A stretch of 5,747 nucleotides of DNA from an uncultured Bacteroidota bacterium (GTDB taxonomy: Bacteria; Bacteroidota; Bacteroidia; Chitinophagales; Chitinophagaceae): assembly GCA_903835145.1 (NCBI GenBank), contig CAILMA010000004.1, positions 1 through 5,747 on the forward strand, given 5' to 3'. Position 1 is the stretch's first letter; the number at the start of each line of letters is the position of its first letter. Below the pieces are notes generated by a model. The model did not search any database. It saw nothing but the letters and a program-made list of their open reading frames with translations, and was not told the DNA's origin. This document shows, piece after piece, positions 1-5,747 of this stretch. A program made the position numbers and the translations under genes.

Positions 1-3000
1 CTTACTCTGTCTTATTGTAAACCCAGTTCTGGTCCGTGCCCAATCAGTGACCGTTAGTTGCAGTACGTTTTCATCATCGTCTTATACTGGTTGTTACTCA
101 GCCGCCGGGGGTTTCTATTTCAATGCTACGATTTCTGGTGGTTGCAGCGGTACACCTTCTTATATTTGGGATATCCATTCTCATTCACATACATTTGGCA
201 GTGGAAGCAGCGATACTACAATCACTTCATCAGCCAGTTCCTTATTCATGACCTTCCCTTTTGCTGATACTTTTGATGTATCCGTTACGGTTTCCGGTTG
301 TGGTGGGGCATCTTTTACTACTACCCGCACCAGTTATGTAATCCTGCACGCTGCGCCGATAGTTGATTTTACCACTTTGTCACCCGGCACCGACACTATC
401 TTATCCTGCGCTCCAAAGACAATAACTTTCATTTCTAATTCTACCAATGCTGATACTACCTGCGGTTATTCTATCAACTGGGCTATTGATGGTACTTATC
501 CTACAGGTTATTCTGTTACACATACATTTACTGCTCCCGGCACCTACCCAATCAGCATGGTTTATTCTAACCACTGCGGTTGCTCTGGCTATGCCTCAAA
601 AACGACATATATAAAAATTCAGGCTGCTCCGGTTGCTTGTTTTCGCAAAATGGATACTACCGCACTTTGTGGTGGTAGCGCAGATACAGTAAGTTTCGAT
701 GCCTCCTGCACAACTGGCGCTACTACTTATAGGTGGAATTTTAGTGATGGTTCTACTTCTGGAAATTTATCTACTCCTTATTATACACAAACTTACGCTT
801 CTTCTACTACTGGTTATGTTTCCGATACGCTTCTTGCCATTTCTTCGGCTGGTTGTGTTTCCAGAATTGCACATGATTCAGATGTTTACATAGGTAACTT
901 CCAGGCAACACTCGGTGCATTGCCTGCGTTAGGCACAGCAGCAGATACTATCTGCTCTGGCGCATCAATTACGTTTTCTGATTCGTCTTACATTGGTGGT
1001 ACCGCGGTAACTTACAACTTCGTTATTTCTCAAGGGGGTGTTGGCGTAGATAGCGTAGCCGGTACAAACCCGGCAACTTTTACGGTGAACGGTTCAGGTC
1101 TTTTTACGGTTACCGATAATGTAACAAATGCAGCTGGTTGTTCATCATTCGATTTCAGAACATTCTGGGTTCGTCCTTCGCCATCTATCAGTGCAGTATG
1201 GGAAGACGTTGCATTCCGTTGCGATACTCCTGTTACACAGCATTTCCACAGTACAGTTACACCATCAACTGGTCTTACGTATACCTGGTTGTTTGGCGAT
1301 GGCTTAAGTACATCTGGTGCGTCTTTAGGCAGTCCGACTCACGTTTACCATACCCGCCCGGGTCGTTTTGGTACTGATAGTGCCTTCACTGATACGCTTA
1401 TCGTTCGCAACTCATTTGGCTGCGCCGATACCATGATTGATTCTAACCACCTTATTATTGAAGAGCCTCATTTCGCCGTAGCGCTGGATGTTGACTCAGG
1501 TTGCGTTAGCGCTGGTCACCCGCTGCATGTGGGTTGGCACTTTACTGGTGAGCCTTCTACAGTTCCTTATAGCTTAGATTCCGTTAAGTACGATACTTCT
1601 TCATGGGTTTGCCTTAGTTGCACCGATTCGGCTGTTAGTTTCACCACTGCGGGAGATACTTCGTATTCAGGCGGTTACCAACACCATGGTTACCATTATC
1701 TCTATTATTATTGGAGCCTTCCTGCTTCTATGGGCGGCTGTTCCGGCATTTTTGTAGATAGTGTTAGAGCAGGTGGTGTTTTGCCTAATGGAAGTATTAA
1801 TGGTTTTCAGAATGCCGTAGGCGGGCCTCGGGCTGACACTATTTGCCCAGGTACTGTGGTCGTATTCGATGACGGCTGCACCAATTGTACCTACACACAG
1901 TGGTTTGTACATACTGGGTCGGCCAATTACAATTTTAATAGTGCAGATTCGGCTACAGAAGATACGACATCAGCCAAATTCTTTATTCCTACGCCATTTG
2001 TTGATCATTTCTACGGATCAGTTATCATGACCGTAAATGGTTGTTCTACCTACGATACATTCGCAGTAAATGTGCTGCGCCCCGATACAGGTACCATTTC
2101 CTATCAGGAAAGTTGTACCAACAGAGATTCTGTGAAATTTACTTTAAATACGTCATATACTTCTTCAGTAAGAAATTATACTTGGTATTTCGGAGGCAGC
2201 CACGCCGCGCGAGATACAACCAATCCTATATGGCATAATTTTGGAACTGGTTTCACCGGAAATGTAGACATTATTGCGCTCGATTCCGGTGATGTTTACC
2301 ATCATTGTGGTAATGCTTCTCATTTAACGATCCACATTGGTAAGCCCGTTTTAAACTGGACTATTACCAGTGATACGATATGTGTGAATTCTATGGATAC
2401 CTACTTTGGGCCATTGAATCCAGATACAACATCTTTCAACGACTATTACTGGTATTTCGGTGATGGTTCACCGTCAGTGCATACTTCACTTGCCGGTATG
2501 GGACAACTTGACTCGACTACTACGCACACCTTTACATCAATTGGCAATTACTGGGATACGGTAATTGTAGTTAATGGCTCTGGTTGTCGGGATACTGCAA
2601 CCCGCAAGCGTGTGACAGTTGTTTCTCCAATTGGTGGTTTCTCAGTATCTGATACACTCGTATGCTCCGGTGAAACAGTGACCTTTATTGACACAAGTCG
2701 CGATGTAATTGCTATAAATGCACGCCGTCACTGGACGTTTAACGCATTCCCTCCTGTTTCAGGCAGTAGTCTTACGTCTACCCCGGTTGTAATATCGGGA
2801 ACCACAGCAACAGCGACGTTTGCTCCGGCTGGTTACTATCACATTAAGTTGAGCGACTCTGACAGATATTGCCAAAGCGACTTTGCCCACTATGTTCATG
2901 CGGTCAAGCCATCAACCTACATCACCTCTGCCGATTCAGGCAAGCAGGTATGTATAGGCTTACCAGTTTACTTCACAGATACTTCTACTGATTGTTCTTA

Positions 3001-5182
3001 TTCCTGGAGCTTCGATGGTGGAGCACACTGGACTACAGCATCTGATACGGCACAAACCATTATGCACATGTTTACTGCAAATGGTCCCTTCTCAGTGGAG
3101 TGTGCTATCTTCAAACATGGTACTGCAGGGTCTGGCTACCCAGCTGGTTGCACAGATACCTCTGGCACAATTTCAATGCATGTTGGTCCACAATCCTTGT
3201 CTTCTCATAACATAGGCGATGTAAGCCCTATTAGCTGTCCTCCATTAAACATTGGCTTGTCTGCCGATGTTATTACCGATACTTATAAGTGGATAGTAAG
3301 CTACGGTGGTGGCGGTATAGATACTTTCTCAGGTCCATTCTTAAGCGATGTTGTTACAACTAGCGGCAATGTGAATGTGAAAATGATTGGTACAACATCA
3401 GTAGGTTGCTCTGATACTGTTCAATACAACTACATCATTGGTGGTCCTGCAGGTTATATCACTGTAGTCCCTGATAGCGGCTGTAACCCAATACCTGTTA
3501 CCGTAACTTTCGTTGACACCGGTGTTATACCATCAAGTGCCAATTACATTTGGTCACTTTGTCCAAGCGGCGATACTACAACCACGACATCTTCATTTAC
3601 TATTAACTATGCTACTCCGGGTACTTATTGCCCTCCAACAGTTATCATACAGAATGGTACATGTGCTGTGCGCATCAACTACCCAGATTCATTGCGTGTA
3701 TATCCTTTGCCTTTCGTAGGGGTTAATCACCTGACTACTTTGTGTTATGACAGTACCGCAACGCTTATTGCAACCGGTGCCAGCCACTACACCTGGAATC
3801 CGTCTTACGGCATCACTTATTACAATCCCGGTGACTCTGCCTATGTATCTGTTCAGCCATTGGCTACTACTACCTACACCGTTATCGGTACTTCACCACA
3901 CGGTTGTATAGATTCTGCAACTACTACTGTAACCGTTGATCCTGAATTGCACATTGCAGTTCACGGCAGAGACAGTATGTGTATTGGCTTGTGCGATACG
4001 CTGATTGTAACAGGTGTGCCTGGCGCATCTTATATATGGAGCGGTACCGGTACTTCTTGCGCAGTGTGCGATACCAACGTTGTTTGTATCACATCCACCA
4101 AGACATTCACTGTAAGTGGTACTGATGCTGCCGGTTGCGCCGCAATTACCAGCTTCAAGGTTACAGTTAATCCATCTCCTGTATTACACGTGTTGCCGAA
4201 CAACCCTGCTTATATTTGCCGCCATGAGGATACAACACACTTGTATGCTATAGGTGCTGCATCGTATGTCTGGAAACCACTCGCAGGTTTGAGTTGCGAC
4301 TCGTGCGCTGACCCTATATGTTCTATACCTACCAACCTCGTTTATACCCTTACAGGTACCTCTAAATTTGGTTGTAGAGATTCGATCATTGTACCAGTAA
4401 CTGTATTTGATACTACAATGACCAGCATTTCAACTGATACCAACATTTGCGCAGGTACATCTGCTCATCTGTCAACTACAGGTGGAGTTAGTTTCATTTG
4501 GAGACCAACTACAGGTTTGAGTGATCCTACCATTTACGACCCAATTGCTACACCTGCGGTGACAACTACCTACACGGTTTACATCACTGAAAACGTCTGC
4601 TTCAAAGACACACTTCATGTTACTGTAAATGTAATACCGCTGCCGTTGCTCACTATGCCTGCCAACGTTTCAATAATAGCGGGTAATAGCGTACAGTTGT
4701 TTGCTAATCCGTCAAACGAGGTGCACCTTACCAATTACTCCTGGACACCGGCCGATGAAACACTTACTTGCTTCGATTGTCCAAGACCTATAGCTACACC
4801 ATTGGTTACAACTACCTACTCAGTAACAGCAACAACCAAGGAAGGTTGTACTGGTAAAGGCGATGTAACTATTACAGTGCTTTGTGAAAGCAGCCAGATA
4901 TTCATTCCTAACACTTTCACTCCTAACGGAGATGGTGTGAATGACAGGTTCTTCGTGAGCGGCAAGGGCCTCGGCAATATTGCGCACATGACTGTGTTCA
5001 ACAGATGGGGTGAAATCGTTTATGAGGCAACTAACATTTCTTCTAACGACCCTGGTGCAGGATGGGATGGTACTTATAAAGGTTCTGTTTTACCTCCTGA
5101 TGTTTTCGTCTACAAAATTGATGTATTGTGCACTACCGGCGAACTCTTTAGCTTCCAGGGCGATATTTCAATAGTTAGATAA
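1..5182 (+). CDS. Giant PKD/Ig-repeat surface protein with type-B T9SS sorting domain (5'-partial)
   Basis: This is a very large secreted protein, probably a cell-surface adhesin or filament; its ligand is unknown. The frame is open from base 2 to the TAA at 5180-5182, giving 1,726 visible residues. The 5' end is missing: bases 2-40 encode the hydrophobic end of a signal peptide, so the GTG at 47 is an internal Val codon and the first in-frame ATG (248) lies inside the first module. Order: signal peptide end, 13 PKD-like modules, five Ig-like modules, C-terminal gliding-motility-type sorting domain. Canonical Y-x-W-x-F-G-D-G signatures occur at 1280-1303 and 2444-2467, with variants at 728, 2177 and 2999. 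The composition is rich in Thr, Ser, Gly, Asp and Cys, with almost no Lys or Arg outside the C-terminus. A PorP/SprF-family gene follows 69 bp downstream, as expected for type-B T9SS cargo. Family and export route are confident; the biological role (adhesion, gliding or matrix) is inference. Confidence 0.95.
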   Translation, partial: LLCLIVNPVLVRAQSVTVSCSTFSSSSYTGCYSAAGGFYFNATISGGCSGTPSYIWDIHSHSHTFGSGSSDTTITSSASSLFMTFPFADTFDVSVTVSGCGGASFTTTRTSYVILHAAPIVDFTTLSPGTDTILSCAPKTITFISNSTNADTTCGYSINWAIDGTYPTGYSVTHTFTAPGTYPISMVYSNHCGCSGYASKTTYIKIQAAPVACFRKMDTTALCGGSADTVSFDASCTTGATTYRWNFSDGSTSGNLSTPYYTQTYASSTTGYVSDTLLAISSAGCVSRIAHDSDVYIGNFQATLGALPALGTAADTICSGASITFSDSSYIGGTAVTYNFVISQGGVGVDSVAGTNPATFTVNGSGLFTVTDNVTNAAGCSSFDFRTFWVRPSPSISAVWEDVAFRCDTPVTQHFHSTVTPSTGLTYTWLFGDGLSTSGASLGSPTHVYHTRPGRFGTDSAFTDTLIVRNSFGCADTMIDSNHLIIEEPHFAVALDVDSGCVSAGHPLHVGWHFTGEPSTVPYSLDSVKYDTSSWVCLSCTDSAVSFTTAGDTSYSGGYQHHGYHYLYYYWSLPASMGGCSGIFVDSVRAGGVLPNGSINGFQNAVGGPRADTICPGTVVVFDDGCTNCTYTQWFVHTGSANYNFNSADSATEDTTSAKFFIPTPFVDHFYGSVIMTVNGCSTYDTFAVNVLRPDTGTISYQESCTNRDSVKFTLNTSYTSSVRNYTWYFGGSHAARDTTNPIWHNFGTGFTGNVDIIALDSGDVYHHCGNASHLTIHIGKPVLNWTITSDTICVNSMDTYFGPLNPDTTSFNDYYWYFGDGSPSVHTSLAGMGQLDSTTTHTFTSIGNYWDTVIVVNGSGCRDTATRKRVTVVSPIGGFSVSDTLVCSGETVTFIDTSRDVIAINARRHWTFNAFPPVSGSSLTSTPVVISGTTATATFAPAGYYHIKLSDSDRYCQSDFAHYVHAVKPSTYITSADSGKQVCIGLPVYFTDTSTDCSYSWSFDGGAHWTTASDTAQTIMHMFTANGPFSVECAIFKHGTAGSGYPAGCTDTSGTISMHVGPQSLSSHNIGDVSPISCPPLNIGLSADVITDTYKWIVSYGGGGIDTFSGPFLSDVVTTSGNVNVKMIGTTSVGCSDTVQYNYIIGGPAGYITVVPDSGCNPIPVTVTFVDTGVIPSSANYIWSLCPSGDTTTTTSSFTINYATPGTYCPPTVIIQNGTCAVRINYPDSLRVYPLPFVGVNHLTTLCYDSTATLIATGASHYTWNPSYGITYYNPGDSAYVSVQPLATTTYTVIGTSPHGCIDSATTTVTVDPELHIAVHGRDSMCIGLCDTLIVTGVPGASYIWSGTGTSCAVCDTNVVCITSTKTFTVSGTDAAGCAAITSFKVTVNPSPVLHVLPNNPAYICRHEDTTHLYAIGAASYVWKPLAGLSCDSCADPICSIPTNLVYTLTGTSKFGCRDSIIVPVTVFDTTMTSISTDTNICAGTSAHLSTTGGVSFIWRPTTGLSDPTIYDPIATPAVTTTYTVYITENVCFKDTLHVTVNVIPLPLLTMPANVSIIAGNSVQLFANPSNEVHLTNYSWTPADETLTCFDCPRPIATPLVTTTYSVTATTKEGCTGKGDVTITVLCESSQIFIPNTFTPNGDGVNDRFFVSGKGLGNIAHMTVFNRWGEIVYEATNISSNDPGAGWDGTYKGSVLPPDVFVYKIDVLCTTGELFSFQGDISIVR
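2..40 (+). other. C-terminal end of a signal peptide
   Basis: The first 13 in-frame codons read LLCLIVNPVLVRA and are followed by Gln-Ser. This is a hydrophobic core ending in V-R-A|Q, which satisfies the small/aliphatic -3 and Ala -1 rule for signal peptidase I and has the Gln at +1 common in Bacteroidota. The basic N-terminal region and start codon are upstream of the window. The segment would direct the protein through Sec to the periplasm before T9SS export. Confidence 0.85.
41..3721 (+). repeat. Array of 13 PKD-like modules (protein-level repeats)
   Basis: The mature N-terminal two thirds divides into 13 consecutive beta-sandwich-like modules. Approximate starts are 41, 365, 638, 908, 1193, 1478, 1802, 2093, 2357, 2639, 2921, 3200 and 3458. 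Each tends to have an early D-T-x-C-x-G-x-x-V-x-F segment, a central aromatic-x-W-x-F strand, a T-F-x-x-x-G-x-Y/F strand, and a late Gly-Cys followed by a final Val-rich strand. Full F-G-D-G loops occur only in modules 5 and 9. Module 3 has F-S-D-G, module 8 F-G-G, module 11 F-D-G-G, and the others are degenerate. PKD domains are usually 80-90 residues, so the 86-108 seen here are slightly long. The modules differ strongly in both protein and DNA, so this is an old array and not a recent tandem amplification. Boundaries were set by eye and may be off by several residues; some degenerate modules could be classed as generic Ig-like. Confidence 0.8.
3722..4882 (+). repeat. Array of five Ig-like modules before the sorting domain
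   Basis: Five consecutive modules start at about 3722, 3947, 4181, 4418 and 4646 and are 75-79 residues each. They share the pattern C-x-G-x-x-x-x-L-x-x-x-G...Y/F-x-W-x-P-x-x-G-L...T-T-T-Y-T-V-x-x-T...G-C...V-T-V. This differs from the preceding PKD-like modules: Trp is followed by x-Pro instead of x-Phe-Gly-Asp-Gly, and a T-T-T-Y-T/S-V strand is prominent in copies 1, 4 and 5. Copies 2, 3 and 5 carry extra C-x-x-C pairs in the loop after the Trp strand. Modules of this type commonly precede type-B T9SS sorting domains. They probably act as a stalk or spacer; that role is inferred. DNA identity between copies is low. Confidence 0.75.
4898..5179 (+). other. Type-B T9SS C-terminal sorting domain (gliding motility-associated, CHU_C type)
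   Basis: The last 94 residues carry all hallmark boxes of the gliding motility-associated C-terminal domain: FIPNTFTPNGDGVND at 4901-4945, VFNRWGEIVYE at 4994-5026, GWDGTYKG at 5060-5083, PPDVFVYKID at 5093-5122, and a terminal GDISIVR at 5159-5179. In this family the domain directs translocation across the outer membrane by the T9SS; the type-B class depends on SprF-like partners. Cysteines at 4883-4885 (just before the domain) and 5129-5131 are placed to form a bracing disulfide. The domain is complete and intact, so the 3' end of the gene is not degraded. Confidence 0.96.
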
Positions 5183-5251
5183 TTGTACATCAGCTTAGGC
5201 AAAAAATAGATATTTTAGACATTTTGATTTTTTGATTTGAATTTTGGATTT
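5183..5251 (+). other. AT-rich intergenic leader between cargo gene and partner gene
   Basis: The 69-bp gap is strongly AT-rich. It contains a perfect 8-bp tandem duplication, TTTTGATT, at 5222-5229 and 5230-5237, followed by a related TTTTGGATT at 5242-5250. TATTTTAG at 5211-5218 matches the Bacteroidota -7 element TAnnTTTG at all but one position, but no TTTG element lies at the expected upstream distance, so a separate promoter is not supported. No stable hairpin terminator is present. There is no Shine-Dalgarno sequence before the ATG at 5252, which is normal for this phylum. Co-transcription of the two genes is the simplest reading. Confidence 0.45.
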
Positions 5252-5747
5252 ATGAAGAATCATTTAAAAATAGTTGCAACGGGAGTTATGTTAGCCTTGG
5301 GTGGTATCAGCCATGCACAGGATATACATTTTTCTCAGTTTTATGAAAATTCAATTCTGCGTAACCCTGCCCTTACCGGGATATTTAGTGGTGATTTCAA
5401 AATTGGGATAGACGACCGTACCCAATGGGCATCCATCACTCCTTTTTCCACTGTAGCAGCTTCAGCAGAAACCAGGATTTTGGTAAGTCACAATGTACCT
5501 GACTACATTAGTATTGGTCTTGGGGCTTATTACGATAAGGCTGGTTCTATTAACTTCACCAGTACGGAGGTTTATCCTGCAATAGCCTACAATAAGGCAA
5601 TGAATGATAAGCACAACTCTTACTTGTCAGTTGGTTTTGCTGGTGGTTACCTGAGCCGTAGCGTTGATATGAGTAAGATGACTTTTAGTAGTCAATACCT
5701 TATTAATACTGGTTACTCGTCAAGTAATCCATCAGGTGAAATTGCAC
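5252..5747 (+). CDS. PorP/SprF-family type IX secretion system membrane protein (3'-partial)
   Basis: The frame starts at the ATG at 5252 and is open to the right edge, giving 165 residues, roughly half of the usual 300-350 for the family. Residues 1-22 form a signal peptide (basic M-K-N-H-L-K, hydrophobic core, cleavage H-A|Q-D). The mature N-terminus shows the family signature: H-F-S-Q-F-Y-E-N at 26-33, N-P-A-L-T-G at 38-43, and D-R-T-Q-W at 55-59, corresponding to the common Y-R-x-Q-W. After that come alternating hydrophobic stretches ending in aromatics and glycines, such as I-S-I-G-L-G-A-Y-Y and L-S-V-G-F-A-G-G-Y, consistent with outer-membrane beta strands. SprF of Flavobacterium johnsoniae, encoded directly after sprB, is needed for SprB secretion; by analogy this protein probably serves the upstream cargo. 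Three in-frame stops (5207, 5216, 5225) separate it from the upstream gene. A porP or sprF symbol cannot be chosen between from this fragment. Confidence 0.92.
   Translation, partial: MKNHLKIVATGVMLALGGISHAQDIHFSQFYENSILRNPALTGIFSGDFKIGIDDRTQWASITPFSTVAASAETRILVSHNVPDYISIGLGAYYDKAGSINFTSTEVYPAIAYNKAMNDKHNSYLSVGFAGGYLSRSVDMSKMTFSSQYLINTGYSSSNPSGEIA

Noticed and set aside
1667..1912. Minus-strand open frame of 81 codons
   Set aside because: It lies wholly inside the large + strand gene, has no recognisable domain or signal, and overlaps a well-formed PKD-like module; it is a by-product of the coding sequence.
58..3719. Several short + strand open frames of 64-79 codons in alternative frames
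   Set aside because: All are nested in the giant gene and encode low-complexity, Leu/Tyr/Phe-rich translations expected from Thr/Ser-rich sequence read out of frame.
41..4882. Frequent GATAC words as a DNA-level repeat or recognition motif
   Set aside because: They fall in the coding frame as Asp-Thr codons, so the protein repeat consensus explains them.
4816..5001. Minus-strand open frame of 61 codons
   Set aside because: It overlaps the most conserved box of the sorting domain on the opposite strand and shows no protein-like features of its own.
5203..5216. Inverted repeat AAAATA-GA-TATTTT as a possible terminator
   Set aside because: The arms are only A/T, the 2-base gap is too small for a hairpin loop, and no GC stem or clean T-tract follows, so a stable terminator is unlikely.
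5211..5218. TATTTTAG as a Bacteroidota -7 promoter element
   Set aside because: It has one mismatch to TAnnTTTG and no TTTG at the proper upstream spacing; such matches are expected by chance in AT-rich DNA.

Overview
The window looks like chromosomal DNA from a Bacteroidota bacterium. Three things point there: a C-terminal sorting domain of the gliding-motility-associated type (type B, type IX secretion system, T9SS), a following gene of the PorP/SprF outer-membrane family, and signal peptides that end in Ala|Gln with no Shine-Dalgarno sequence before the start codon. A narrower placement, for example Chitinophagales, is only a guess.

Layout: almost the whole window (1-5182, + strand) is one giant secreted multidomain protein whose 5' end lies upstream. 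Its reading frame is open to the left edge and begins with the end of a signal peptide (2-40). The mature protein then reads as 13 PKD-like modules of about 86-108 residues (41-3721), five shorter Ig-like modules of 75-79 residues (3722-4882), and a C-terminal T9SS sorting domain (about 4898-5179). A 69-bp, very AT-rich gap (5183-5251) follows. The second gene (5252 to beyond the right edge) is the N-terminal half of a PorP/SprF-family protein with its own signal peptide.

How the genes work together: the pair matches the sprB-sprF arrangement of Flavobacterium johnsoniae, in which a very large repetitive type-B cargo protein is followed by the SprF-like protein needed for its secretion or surface anchoring. 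The inferred picture is a long, disulfide-braced, probably O-glycosylated cell-surface filament or adhesin exported through the T9SS, with its partner encoded just downstream. What the protein binds cannot be read from the sequence.

The system type is known. The less ordinary points are a near-invariant two-cysteine pattern in every module that fails only in the last one, and a very high density of Asp-Ser/Thr O-glycosylation sequons that stops before the last module and the sorting domain. No RNA genes, insertion sequences, CRISPR arrays or convincing terminators were seen.
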